Shown here: piece by piece, positions 1-8,473 of the stretch | Numbering within the stretch: the stretch's first letter is position 1 | Layout: every line of letters begins with the position of its first letter | Source of the DNA: Clostridia bacterium | GTDB lineage: Bacteria; Bacillota; Clostridia; Acetivibrionales; DSM-2933 | Assembly (NCBI GenBank): GCA_026418275.1 | Contig: JAOABQ010000085.1 | Coordinates: forward strand, 1 to 64,000 | Direction of reading: 5' to 3' | DNA length: 64,000 nt | Program-made: the position numbers and the translations under genes | Notes under the pieces: generated by a model | Databases searched by the model: none | The model's input: the letters and a program-made list of their open reading frames with translations, nothing else | What the model was told of the DNA's origin: nothing

Positions 1-40
1 ACATCAGAAAACTGATGCACTGATACATTATAAAGGATTA

Positions 41-135
41 TTGCTAATGGCTCACTTGTCCGAAACAGTGGCTCACTCAGAACCAGAAGGATGGCTCACT
101 TTGACCGGACAGGCGGCTCAAAATGGGCCAAATTA
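41..135 (+). mobile_element. IS21-family-like end remnant (iterated TGGCTCA repeats)
   Basis: Four copies of a (T/C)GGCTCA(C/A) motif start at 48, 69, 92 and 114, spaced 21-23 bp, and are followed by CCGAAA/CCGGAC-like tails. Spaced TGGCTCA repeats of this kind are typical of the multiple-repeat ends of IS21-family elements, just outside istB. No transposase or IstB reading frame is inside the window; it may lie to the left. The exact terminus and target duplication cannot be fixed from here. Confidence 0.45.
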
Positions 136-141
136 CTCAAT

Positions 142-723
142 ATGCCATATTTTAAAAGAGATGACCTTCTTTCCAATTCAGAACTTAATTTTTATAAAGT
201 ACTTCAACAAGCTATTAGCGACAAGGCAATAATTTTAGCAAAAGTACGCATAGCCGATATAATATTTGTCAAAGCTAAAAATCAAGAATTTTACAAATAT
301 CATAACAAAATAGTTTTAAAACACATCGACTTTTTAATATGTTCCCCTAGTAACCTAAATACAATATGTGCCATAGAACTAGATGACTCATCGCATAATA
401 AAAGCGATAGAATTGAAAGAGATAATTTTGTAGATAAAGTCTTTGAAACTGCAAAAATTCCATTGATTAGATTTAATAATAAATTATCATATTCTATACA
501 AGAAATTAATGAAAAAATTCTTCCTATTTTAGATAATGTAAATTCTCAAATAAAACAAACAGAATTCACTACAATTGATCAAATTCCTGTTTGCTCAAAA
601 TGCAAAGTTCCTATGACTATTCGAACTGCAAAATCAGGAGACAATAAAGGGAAAAATTTCTACGGCTGCACTAACTACCCCAAATGCAAAGAAATCGTTG
701 AAATAAATAACTCTAATTCTTAA
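142..723 (+). CDS. DUF2726 protein with C-terminal topoisomerase-type zinc ribbon
   Basis: The N-terminal ~130 residues match the DUF2726 pattern: LLSNSELNFYKVLQQAI, then a KVRIADI block, then an AIELDD(S)SH core reminiscent of a restriction-endonuclease-like nuclease fold. The C-terminal ~45 residues form a zinc ribbon (CSKCKVPM near residue 152, then FYGCTNYPKC), as in the C-terminal repeats of topoisomerase I. A nucleic-acid role is likely but the substrate is unknown. The frame is open upstream to 91, but that part reads through the IS21-like repeats, so ATG at 142 (protein MPYFKRDDLL) was chosen; its ribosome site is weak. Many relatives have an N-terminal membrane segment that is absent here, so the insertion may have removed the original 5' end. 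Confidence 0.7.
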   Translation: MPYFKRDDLLSNSELNFYKVLQQAISDKAIILAKVRIADIIFVKAKNQEFYKYHNKIVLKHIDFLICSPSNLNTICAIELDDSSHNKSDRIERDNFVDKVFETAKIPLIRFNNKLSYSIQEINEKILPILDNVNSQIKQTEFTTIDQIPVCSKCKVPMTIRTAKSGDNKGKNFYGCTNYPKCKEIVEINNSNS

Positions 724-728
724 AAGAA

Positions 729-757
729 AAAAGGAGGCTATAACCCTCCTTTTATCA
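729..757. terminator. bidirectional terminator between convergent genes
   Basis: AAAAGGAGG (729-737) pairs with CCTCCTTTT (745-753) around a 7-nt loop, with A and T runs on the two flanks. It sits between the stops of two convergent genes; the leftward gene's stop codon lies in the loop. Confidence 0.7.
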
Positions 758-1001
758 CTCTTATCTCAACATCTTGTTTTTCAACCTTACTATCCAATTC
801 ATTTAGCTTTTCGTATGTAAGCTTATACCCGTCATACAAAGCTTTATGATTATCATCCATTTTATTTTCTAATCGGACAATATTGCCTTCTACCTTTTCA
901 ATCCTATTTTCTAGCCGATCAAAATTCTCTTTAGTTTCTTTTCGAAATTCAGTAAATTCTGAATACATTTTAGTCATTAATTCAAACATTTTATCATCCA
1001 T
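738..1001 (-). CDS. small coiled-coil protein of unknown function
   Basis: 87 residues, highly charged, with heptad-like spacing of L/I/V (FDRLENRIEKVEGNIVRLEN) that predicts a continuous coiled coil. There is no signal peptide or membrane segment. Short proteins of this kind are common in Clostridia and Bacilli, often beside mobile or phage-derived DNA. The start is well supported by AGGGTGATAAC immediately upstream of ATG. The function is unknown, and nothing in the neighbourhood pins it down. Confidence 0.65.
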   Translation of the reverse strand: MDDKMFELMTKMYSEFTEFRKETKENFDRLENRIEKVEGNIVRLENKMDDNHKALYDGYKLTYEKLNELDSKVEKQDVEIRVIKGGL

Positions 1002-1054
1002 GTTATCACCCTAGAAAATTTTATCACATCAACTGATCATAAACAAGCACTAAT

Positions 1055-1138
1055 ATATTTATTAATTATGAATACAAAATCACAGTTTAATACAATAAAA
1101 AATTCCAGCTACATTGGAAACTGCTTCCAAATCAAATG
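1055..1138. repeat. ~80-bp dispersed repeat, copy A
   Basis: The first 27 bases (starting ATATTTATTAATTATG) are identical to those at 2681, and the similarity continues at a lower level to the CCAAATCA stretch. Copy A lies ~115-200 bp beyond the stop of the leftward CBM3-dockerin gene. It contains no reading frame. Confidence 0.7.
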
Positions 1139-1252
1139 GAGTTAATTGGAAAATCTTGGAACGAAATTTTTATTTTGTATAAACAAAGAAACATTTAATA
1201 TTTATTATTCACAACAATTATCTTCTCGAATATTCAGCCTCATAGAAACATC

Positions 1253-2416
1253 TTAATATATTTGAGGATAGCTTGAAGATGTAGTATTAAAATGCTTAAC
1301 AACAATCATGATATCAGCAATATTTACCGCATTATCTTCATTTAAATCTACATCAAGATTATATCTTCCATCTCCATTAGAAGTATTGAAATATTCAATT
1401 ATTTGCATTATATCTGCCATATTAATCGCATTATCTTGTTCTGTTATTGCTCCAATATCCCCAGCCCACACAGAAATTGGCTGGTTTGATGAACCGATCA
1501 CTATATTTCCTTGACCCATAATATTGGAAATTATTCTGGTCAAGTAGCCAGGCTTGCTGGTCTTTAAAATGTAGCCGGACGAACTAACCGGAATACCTTT
1601 TAATTCAAAGAAACCATTTCTATCTGTAACCGCCCAAAGGTTTGTTCCCTGAATTTCCACTTTAAAGCCACTGAACAAGCTAACAGGTGCCGATATTACA
1701 TCGGGTTGTATATATCCTGATACTAAATTCAAAGCAATCGTAGGCGTAGGTGTATTCGTTGGGGTTGGCACACTTGTAGACAAAGGTGTGCTTTTCGGTG
1801 TAACATTTGGTTCAATTCTCCAAATTAATTTACCTTTATGATAAACTTGTATCTTATCAAAGGTATTTAATTGGTCTTCTAAATGTATAGTCCTAATTGG
1901 ATTAAATGAATAATCATTATCTAAATTAAACTGAGCATAATTTGAGAAATCACTAATATATCGAATAGTATTGTAACAATATAACTCTCCATTTGTTTCA
2001 AGTGTTGTTAAATCTGTAAAGAATACCTCAACAAAAGTATCAGCCGAAGCGTTTATAGGGTCAACTCCATAAAATCTATAATTTAAAGGCCTTAAAATTT
2101 CATAAGCTCCGGAAGGATTTTTATAAGTACTTGGGACAGCAGTACCACTACTTAAAATATACCTATTTAAGTCGTTGTATCCATCATTGCTAAAATAGTA
2201 TCTTAAACTAAGGTCCCTCAATTCTATAGGTTGCTGAGAATTGTTTTTTATATAAAAATCCCATTGAAACTGGTCAAATCCATTTACAGAAAGAACCCCA
2301 TTATTGCTTTTAACAATCAGTCCAGGTGTCCCTGTGGATTCTTCACTAACTGCAAAAGTATTCATAGTAAACACAAAAATAATAGTAAGTATAATCACAT
2401 ACATTTTTCTACTCAT
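1253..2416 (-). CDS. secreted CBM3-like, type I dockerin protein (cellulosomal)
   Basis: 387 residues. Signal peptide at ~1-22 ending in FAVSEE. Residues ~30-200 resemble a family 3 carbohydrate-binding module: the conserved pattern PIELRDLSLRYYF, and NDYSFNP near 167. A Thr/Pro linker spans 204-228. A small CNA-B/carboxypeptidase-regulatory-like domain follows (~232-315, with VTDRNGFFELKGIP and GYLTR). A type I dockerin occupies ~318-377, with two duplicated helices (INMADIMQIIEYFN and VNIADIMIVVKHFN). The first calcium loop (DIGAITEQDNAIN) departs from the usual DxNxDGxIN; the second (DLNEDNAVN) is closer. No catalytic domain is present, so it probably brings a binding module to a scaffoldin or cell-surface cohesin. 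The gene stands alone. Confidence 0.85.
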   Translation of the reverse strand: MSRKMYVIILTIIFVFTMNTFAVSEESTGTPGLIVKSNNGVLSVNGFDQFQWDFYIKNNSQQPIELRDLSLRYYFSNDGYNDLNRYILSSGTAVPSTYKNPSGAYEILRPLNYRFYGVDPINASADTFVEVFFTDLTTLETNGELYCYNTIRYISDFSNYAQFNLDNDYSFNPIRTIHLEDQLNTFDKIQVYHKGKLIWRIEPNVTPKSTPLSTSVPTPTNTPTPTIALNLVSGYIQPDVISAPVSLFSGFKVEIQGTNLWAVTDRNGFFELKGIPVSSSGYILKTSKPGYLTRIISNIMGQGNIVIGSSNQPISVWAGDIGAITEQDNAINMADIMQIIEYFNTSNGDGRYNLDVDLNEDNAVNIADIMIVVKHFNTTSSSYPQIY

Positions 2417-2757
2417 TCACGTAACCTCTGCTTAATTCTTAATTCTCATAAATAAAATATATGAATATTCTACCATGGGATATTATGTTATGCAATCCTA
2501 TATGTTAATTAATATTCATGCAGAAAAGAATGTTCTCTGATTGTTTTTGTGAACCCGCGTCTGTATATAATGCTGGACAGCAAGAAAAAGAAAATTTCGG
2601 GGTAGACATTTCAATCTTATGTAAAAAAATTGAAGAAGGCTACTTCGACTAAGTTTCAATACTAAATTCCGAAGAGCCCTATATTTATTAATTATGAATA
2701 CAAAATCTCACTTTAATACATTAAAAAACTCCATAAACGTTGGGAATTTCATCCAAA
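2417..2757. other. intergenic stretch with a possible gene remnant and repeat copy B
   Basis: The dockerin gene's promoter should lie near 2417-2500. A 40-codon frame on the plus strand (2530-2652, ending CKKIEEGYFD) has no convincing ribosome site and looks like a leftover 3' end of an unrecognised gene. Repeat copy B fills 2681-2757. Confidence 0.35.
2681..2757. repeat. ~80-bp dispersed repeat, copy B
   Basis: Same orientation as the copy at 1055-1138: identical over the first 27 bases, then diverging to roughly two thirds identity by eye. It begins exactly at the stop codon of the leftward gene ending at 2758, so it would be transcribed as that gene's 3' untranslated region. Confidence 0.7.
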
Positions 2758-3330
2758 TCAGTCTTTTACTATAATCTCTGAATTTTTGTAGTAAAGAGTA
2801 GGAGAACTAGTTACAAAATCCGTGTTGCTAAATAGTATTATCCCCTTTATAGACCCATTAGGCTTTAAAACAGAAGATTTTAAAGCTGAATTATCTGTTA
2901 AAATCTTTGACTTACCTGTATTACATTCTAATTTATTAACATCAAAATAAACGTTACTGTTTGATATATTTTTAACCATAACATCATAATATCTATAACC
3001 ATTTGTTTGTTTAATATAAGATATATAGATATCTAAACCGTCAACACTCATTTTATTAGCATTAACTGTACTCTGCACCAACGGTGTTCCGATCTCAACC
3101 CACCCCATTGAATTCCAATTAACCGGTACATTTAAAGCTTCACCTATAGCCCGAACAGGAAAATATAAACTACCACGAATTACAACCGGAACTTTATCAC
3201 TTTTAAACTCTTTTCCATTTACGTAAACCTTAAAGGTTGCTTCACTCGCAGTAAAAGAGTTCTGAGCATATACAACTCCTACACAAAGTACTAAACCTAC
3301 TAAAATCCCTGCAATAAAATTTTTCATCAT
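2758..3330 (-). CDS. secreted protein with copper-amine-oxidase N-like domain
   Basis: 190 residues from the chosen ATG (MMKNFIAGIL), which follows GGAGGAAC; the frame extends 9 codons further upstream without a ribosome site. Signal peptide or N-terminal membrane anchor at ~1-23 (VGLVLCVGVVYAQ). Residues ~30-75 match the Cu_amine_oxidN1 module common in Clostridia (VYVNGKEF, then PVVIRGSLYFPVRAIGEALN), a wall- or surface-associated fold that is not itself an oxidase. The C-terminal ~100 residues look like a beta-sandwich (YDVMVKNISNSNVYFDVNKLEC) of the DUF4352 style. Extracellular; role unknown. Confidence 0.75.
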   Translation of the reverse strand: MMKNFIAGILVGLVLCVGVVYAQNSFTASEATFKVYVNGKEFKSDKVPVVIRGSLYFPVRAIGEALNVPVNWNSMGWVEIGTPLVQSTVNANKMSVDGLDIYISYIKQTNGYRYYDVMVKNISNSNVYFDVNKLECNTGKSKILTDNSALKSSVLKPNGSIKGIILFSNTDFVTSSPTLYYKNSEIIVKD

Positions 3331-3485
3331 AGTTCCTCCATTACTTCCATTTATCAAATAACATATTTATTCTATCATGGCATATTGCACATTTCAAGGC
3401 AATGCTAGGTTAAGCCTGGCAAAATATTCGAACATTACCACTGCATTAAATTAAGGCATCAATCTATTGAATTAAGAGGGAAATT

Positions 3486-3794
3486 TTATTGTGTTTTTGA
3501 TACACCAGCATGGGGTGCCGTACCATCCATCAAAGCTACTTTTATCCCAGGAATAACAATACCATCCAAACTATTATTATCACTGGAACAATGCATATAC
3601 TCAACATCATATCCCAATTCGACCATTTCCTCGCCTATTTTCCTCATGAATGTAGATTTCCCAACCCCAGGTCCCCCTTTAATGACTAAAATACGGGTAG
3701 CTTCCTCCTGCCCTAAAATATAGTCGTAATAGCTATAAAACCCCATAGATGTGTTTCCGCCTGGGAAAACATGTTTAATATGGCCTTTTGTCAT
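3486..3794 (-). pseudogene. truncated P-loop ATPase (PRK06851-like), N-terminal fragment
   Basis: About 102 codons from ATG at 3794 (MTKGHIKHVFPGG, preceded by GGAGGG). The Walker A motif is intact (VIKGGPGVGKSTF), and the stretch HCSSDNNSLDGIVIPG is typical of a family of ~370-residue clostridial ATPases. After DGTAPHA the usual sequence is lost and the frame stops, so about 70% of the protein is missing. No continuation was found in the ~120 bp downstream. It is probably a decayed gene; a functional short product is unlikely. Confidence 0.65.
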
Positions 3795-3954
3795 AGATCT
3801 TTCCCTCCATTTCTCATAATCAATCAGTGTCAATAAGCTTACTATAAAATATGCACTTAATGGGTTAATGTGATTTAGAATAAATGAGAATGTAAGGAAA
3901 AATAAAATGAATATTCATATGGTGATTTTCGAACTTTTTACAATTACTCAAAAT

Positions 3955-3970
3955 AGTGACAAATGTCACT
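3955..3970. promoter_or_regulatory. perfect inverted repeat upstream of the small secreted protein gene
   Basis: AGTGACAAATGTCACT is a perfect palindrome apart from the central bases, lying ~85 bp before ATG 4056. It could be an operator or a short terminator (a T-rich stretch follows). No promoter was assigned confidently. Confidence 0.3.
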
Positions 3971-4055
3971 TCCATTTTTTATAAAAAGCATATAAAATAT
4001 AGGTACGGTTTTAAGCTTAAAATCAAATACAAAAATAAAAATACGAGGTGGTAAT

Positions 4056-4478
4056 ATGAAAAAAACTACAACTAAAAAATTAGCAGTTGGCTTGTTACTA
4101 TTAGTATTTATGTTTACATGCTCTATCAATTCATTTGCTACAATTACGGGAACTATATCTACTAACTGGTATTTCACAACAATTAGTGACTATACCCAAA
4201 CCAGTGCAGTTAATATTGACAGTAATACAAGAACAATCCGTTATGGAATGTACAACAAATCAGGTGCAAACGTCAATGTAGAAATCTGGGGGTACGATTC
4301 AGACGGAAGGCTAACAAATATTCATGGTTTTATAGCTTACAACACCAGCAGCTATTCTACTTCTGTTAATATTTACGGCCAAGGATATACCAGAATATGG
4401 CTAAAGGTTAGAAATTGGAGTTCAGTAAATGGAAGTTGGACATCCTCAGGAACTGCATATTTTTACACCCAAGAATAA
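4056..4478 (+). CDS. small secreted beta-rich protein, unknown
   Basis: 140 residues. Cleavable signal peptide at ~1-30 (KLAVGLLLLVFMFTCSINSFA). The mature part is rich in Tyr, Ser, Thr, Asn and Trp and alternates hydrophobic residues, which suggests an all-beta extracellular domain (TIRYGMYNKSGANVNVEIWG, GYTRIWLKVRNW). There is no Cys in the mature part. The start follows ACGAGGTGGTAAT. The gene is monocistronic, ends in a strong terminator and converges on the exporter gene of the RiPP operon. I do not recognise the family. A bacteriocin-like or surface protein is possible but unsupported. Confidence 0.7.
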   Translation: MKKTTTKKLAVGLLLLVFMFTCSINSFATITGTISTNWYFTTISDYTQTSAVNIDSNTRTIRYGMYNKSGANVNVEIWGYDSDGRLTNIHGFIAYNTSSYSTSVNIYGQGYTRIWLKVRNWSSVNGSWTSSGTAYFYTQE

Positions 4479-4491
4479 ATATCCATCGTTT

Positions 4492-4527
4492 TAAAACAGG
4501 GACAATAACTGGTCCCTGTTTTTTATT
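4492..4527 (+). terminator. rho-independent terminator
   Basis: An AAACAGGGAC arm pairs with GTCCCTGTTT, followed by a T-rich run, 14 bp past the stop at 4478. The A-rich left flank could also serve the convergent exporter gene that ends at 4568. Confidence 0.85.
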
Positions 4528-4567
4528 TTAAATTTACCTACCAATAAAATAATTCAACTCACTACTT

Positions 4568-6742
4568 TTACTCCAATACTTGCATCTTCCACATGTTATA
4601 GTATAATCCCCTCTGTTCCATAAGAGTTTGGTGTGTCCCCCACTCGGCAACCTCTCCTTTATCCAGAACAAAAATCTTGTCACAGTGCATGATCGTCCTG
4701 AGCCGGTGGGCAATGACAATTAAAGTCACCCTTCCATTCAGCCTCTTCATGGTATTTTCCAACGCACCTTCAGTCACTGAATCAAGATTGCTGGTTGCCT
4801 CGTCCAAAATCAGGATATTAGGATCTCTTAAAATCGCTCTGGCAATTGCCAACCGCTGTTTTTGCCCACCAGACAAATTGCTTCCGTTCTCCTCCAGATA
4901 GGTTTCATACTTTAACGGGAATTCATCAATAAAACTATGGGCTTGTGCCATTAAGGAGGCTTCTATCATTTTATCTTCCGTGATCTGCTCATCCCCTATT
5001 ATGAGGTTTTCTTTAATCGTTCCCGCAAAAAGGAAGGATTGCTGGGAGACAAACGCAATTTCCTTTCTCAGAATAGATATGGGAATTTCTTCGATCCCTT
5101 TATCGGCAATCACTATTTCGCCTTCCTCTGGTAAATATAATTTCATTAAAAGCTTTGCCAATGTAGTTTTTCCGGAACCACTTTCACCAACAATCGCGAC
5201 TTTCTCACCAGCATCAATACTTATATTGATATTCCTTAATACCGGGCGTTTGGCACCATAGCGAAAGGTTAAATTTCTAATCTCCACTCGACCATAAAGA
5301 GAAGCCGGAGATATTTTTTCATCCGGTCCTTCATTCGCTTTTTCCTGTTCGAGTTCCAGAATCTCCCCCAACCGCTTTGAAGCTACCAAAGCTGTCTGTA
5401 TAGTTGACTGGAGATCTATAAGATTTTTTATAGGAGCTAGGAAGTATATTAGAAGCGCATTGAAAGATAATAGTTCACCTGAAGTCATTTTGCCACTCAA
5501 AATGACGGATGTTCCAAGCCATAAAAGAACAAGGGTTCCGGTGCCCGATACCCCGGAGGTTAAAGCACCCAAAAGTGCTCCGGTTTTCGTTCCCTTTAAA
5601 ACACTTTGGATAAGCTTATCAAGCTTTGATTCTGTATTTCGTTGAAAAAACGCTTCCGCATGGAAAGCTTTCACCGTTTCCATCCCTTCAAGGGATTCCA
5701 CCAAATACGATGTTAGCTTTGCGTTATTTTCCATCTGGACATGATTTATTTCTCGGATGGGCTTGTTAAAAAGTGCTACAATCACACCGTAAATAACTAC
5801 AATGATTAAAGATATAAAAAAAAGCCGTGCGCTTTGGAGATAAAGGATTATTCCTCCTGCTAAAGCCATTAAAGTATCCACCATAAGGGTTAGTGTAGCT
5901 CCGGATATGGCATCTCGGATTTTTCCCGCATCCATAAACCGGGAAATAATCTCACCTACCTTCCTGGTATCGAAGAAGCCCATCGGGAGCTTCAAAACAT
6001 GCCGGTAATATTGCATCATTAGGCTGCGGTCCATTAAAAGACTGATCTTTGCAAGTAAGACACTGCGTATATACAACAAAATAATTTGAAGAAGCAAAAG
6101 TATTAAAAAGCCCAGGGAAATATAATGCAGTTTATCCCCTTCTCCGTTTCCCAAAACGCGGTCAAATAAAAATCCAACATAAAAAGAGCCTAATATACCT
6201 AAGGCTGTATAAAGAAGTGAAGAAGCAAACACGACCATTAGCTTCTTTTTAAGGGGTAAGATTAGGCGAAAAAAGCTTAAAAATAAGGGATGTGTATAGT
6301 CCCCCTTTTTAAATTCCTCCCCAGGTTCAAGAAGAATCATTCCACCCGTCCATATTTTGAAAAAATCTTCACGGGTAAGATTTATAATCCCTTTAGCAGG
6401 ATCAGCCACAAGCACATGTGTCTCTGATACTGCGAACACTACCACATAGTGAAGGCGGCTCTTTTCAAGAACCACATGTGCTATGGCAGGAAGTTTTATA
6501 TCATTGGTGAAATCATCTTTTATAAGCCTTACCCCTTTTGCAATAAACCCCATTGCTTTTGCTGCTTTTACCATGCCGTAAGCATTCGTTCCCTCCCTGT
6601 CAGTACCTGACATTTCCCTGATTTTCGTTACGGACATAGTCAAACCGTAATGCTTAAAAACTGTGGCAAGGCATGCTGCACCACAATCGGCAATATCGTG
6701 TTGTCTTACACAAACATATCTTTTCCGAAACCTTAGAAACAC
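4568..6742 (-). CDS. C39 peptidase-containing ABC exporter (RiPP leader protease/transporter)
   Basis: 724 residues. An N-terminal C39 cysteine peptidase (~1-140) has Gln14 and catalytic Cys20 in QHDIADCGAAC, with the His/Asp pair in LHYVVVFAV and VLVADPAKG. A six-helix ABC transmembrane domain (~160-440) follows. The nucleotide-binding domain (~485-720) has Walker A GESGSGKTT, signature LSGGQKQR, Walker B ILILDEAT and an H-loop in IAHRL. The family removes leaders after a double glycine and exports the core peptide. It is the last gene of the leftward precursor - radical SAM - exporter operon, 148 bp after the enzyme gene; the precursor's MVGG site fits this protease. The start is GTG with GGAG nine bases upstream. 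It is complete, with all catalytic motifs. Confidence 0.93.
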   Translation of the reverse strand: MFLRFRKRYVCVRQHDIADCGAACLATVFKHYGLTMSVTKIREMSGTDREGTNAYGMVKAAKAMGFIAKGVRLIKDDFTNDIKLPAIAHVVLEKSRLHYVVVFAVSETHVLVADPAKGIINLTREDFFKIWTGGMILLEPGEEFKKGDYTHPLFLSFFRLILPLKKKLMVVFASSLLYTALGILGSFYVGFLFDRVLGNGEGDKLHYISLGFLILLLLQIILLYIRSVLLAKISLLMDRSLMMQYYRHVLKLPMGFFDTRKVGEIISRFMDAGKIRDAISGATLTLMVDTLMALAGGIILYLQSARLFFISLIIVVIYGVIVALFNKPIREINHVQMENNAKLTSYLVESLEGMETVKAFHAEAFFQRNTESKLDKLIQSVLKGTKTGALLGALTSGVSGTGTLVLLWLGTSVILSGKMTSGELLSFNALLIYFLAPIKNLIDLQSTIQTALVASKRLGEILELEQEKANEGPDEKISPASLYGRVEIRNLTFRYGAKRPVLRNINISIDAGEKVAIVGESGSGKTTLAKLLMKLYLPEEGEIVIADKGIEEIPISILRKEIAFVSQQSFLFAGTIKENLIIGDEQITEDKMIEASLMAQAHSFIDEFPLKYETYLEENGSNLSGGQKQRLAIARAILRDPNILILDEATSNLDSVTEGALENTMKRLNGRVTLIVIAHRLRTIMHCDKIFVLDKGEVAEWGTHQTLMEQRGLYYNMWKMQVLE

Positions 6743-6890
6743 AGATGATCTCCAATCAATAAAATATATTCCATCCTATAAACAAAATACGAAGCACTGA
6801 CTTCCCTTTCTTACCTTATAAATTATGTAAATTCCTTAGAATGAATTTTTGGCAAGGCTATAAACATAATTTTAAACAAATCCTTCATTA

Positions 6891-8435
6891 CTATGAATTA
6901 TCCCTTTGGCAGCTACACTCCATCAAGTAGTTCATGAATTCACTACTCGCTTCCGCAAACTCATTTGACTTGGCCATTCCTGCTTTTAAGGTTGAAATCG
7001 CCTCATCCAATCTTTCGTTTTCTAAATACAATACTGCCAAATCATGGTATGGATCCAAGAAAGTATCTCCACCTAATAAAATAGCTTTCTCTAAATACCG
7101 TATGCCCTGTTCTACTTCACCAAGCCTTGCAATGGACAGCCCAAATCCCTTGTTCGCGTATGCATCTTCAGGTTTTGCCTGCAGGATTTTTTCGTTAGCA
7201 GCTTTGGCATCTTGATAATTTTCCATCATAAATGAAACATACCCATATAGGCTCAGTGCTTCCAAATGATTCGGCTGTTTTTCCAATATCTTTTCCAATA
7301 AAACCCCTGCCAGTTGAAAGCTTTTATGATCGGCAAATTTTCTTGCCTTTTTGAGCATCTCCTCAACGCTTTCCATTTGCTGGAGTTGCACTTTCGCTAC
7401 ATTAACCGCATTGCTGTAAAGACAGAAATCATTGGATGCATAAATATTTCCTCCAAAGGTTAAGCGGGTGTTTGCACATCCTCCTTTACAGAGATTACCG
7501 TGCATGCATTTCCTGCAAAAACCCGTAAGTTTGTCTTTTTTAAGCTGACGGTTCCACAGGAAGGATGTGGGACTATTCCAAATTTCCTCTATAGAGGTTT
7601 TTCGAATGTTACCCTCTATAAACTCCTTGTCCCGAAGAGAAGTACACCCAATGATATCGCCATTATGTAAAATTCCCATACCGTGCCTTCCTGCTGCACA
7701 GCCATCCCATCCATATCCTTCTAGTCCTCTGGTTCTTGTCCGGGTTTCAATTTCCTTTTTATTAAAGTATCCAATGCAGTCAGCCAGATCAATAATAATA
7801 TCTCCAGTAAGGGAGGTTTCGTGAGCAAAATCAACAATGATGTTCATATGCGAAGGCTCTGCCAGAAGGTCTTTGTGGACTGCCATGTTACCCATGGGGA
7901 GTCCTAACTGCAGCTGCCAGTTGCCAACACCTTTTTCCACAAATACTTTCCTCATCTCTCGCAGTTCGTTTATGTTCTTATTGTTTACCGTTGTAATCGC
8001 TGCACAGTTGATTCCCTTTTTCACCAAGATATCTATTGCAAGCATGATCTTGTCATAAGAACCATCACGCCGGATATAATCATGTGTATCTCTTAATCCA
8101 TCCACACTAAAGGCAATGGTGTTTATTCCCGCATCTTTAGCCTTTTGCGCAATTTCTTCGTTCATCAGCCATCCATTCGTGATCATGTTAGGGATAATCC
8201 CGTTGTCGCTTAGACCTTTTGCAATAAGATGCCAATCTTTTCTCGTTGTCGGCTCTCCTCCAGAAATAGTAATCCATTGAAATCCAAGTTTACTAAGATC
8301 CTTACATAGCTTCAACGCTTCTTCGGTTGTTAATTCACCTTCCAAAGCATCTTCGCAGCTGGATCCGCAATGTTTGCAGCGCATATTGCAGCCCATCGTA
8401 ATCTCCCATACCGCTGTAATAGGCTTAAAGTCCAT
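6891..8435 (-). CDS. radical SAM/SPASM peptide maturase with C-terminal TPR repeats
   Basis: 514 residues. The radical SAM CxxxCxxC cluster is CNMRCKHC (Cys16, 20, 23), followed by GSSC; the SAM-binding GGEP motif is in ITISGGEPTTR. A SPASM region (~240-350) has Cys in DGCAAGRHG, IIGCTSL, FCRKCMHGNLCKGGC and NDFC, enough for auxiliary Fe-S clusters. Residues ~375-505 are TPR-like helices (ALSLYGYVSFMMENYQDAKA), unusual for RiPP maturases, which more often carry an N-terminal RRE; none is visible. The precursor at 8540 has no Cys, so thioether chemistry is excluded. Modification of its repeated Tyr-Gly motifs is the natural inference. The start follows GGGGGAAGGT. Confidence 0.88.
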   Translation of the reverse strand: MDFKPITAVWEITMGCNMRCKHCGSSCEDALEGELTTEEALKLCKDLSKLGFQWITISGGEPTTRKDWHLIAKGLSDNGIIPNMITNGWLMNEEIAQKAKDAGINTIAFSVDGLRDTHDYIRRDGSYDKIMLAIDILVKKGINCAAITTVNNKNINELREMRKVFVEKGVGNWQLQLGLPMGNMAVHKDLLAEPSHMNIIVDFAHETSLTGDIIIDLADCIGYFNKKEIETRTRTRGLEGYGWDGCAAGRHGMGILHNGDIIGCTSLRDKEFIEGNIRKTSIEEIWNSPTSFLWNRQLKKDKLTGFCRKCMHGNLCKGGCANTRLTFGGNIYASNDFCLYSNAVNVAKVQLQQMESVEEMLKKARKFADHKSFQLAGVLLEKILEKQPNHLEALSLYGYVSFMMENYQDAKAANEKILQAKPEDAYANKGFGLSIARLGEVEQGIRYLEKAILLGGDTFLDPYHDLAVLYLENERLDEAISTLKAGMAKSNEFAEASSEFMNYLMECSCQRDNS

Positions 8436-8473
8436 ACCTTCCCCCTCATTTCCGTTAATTCTTTATTCTCATA

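Noticed and set aside
3955-3970. A promoter for the small secreted protein based on the inverted repeat
   Set aside because: The repeat is clear, but no -35/-10 pair with acceptable spacing could be assigned, so only the inverted repeat is reported.
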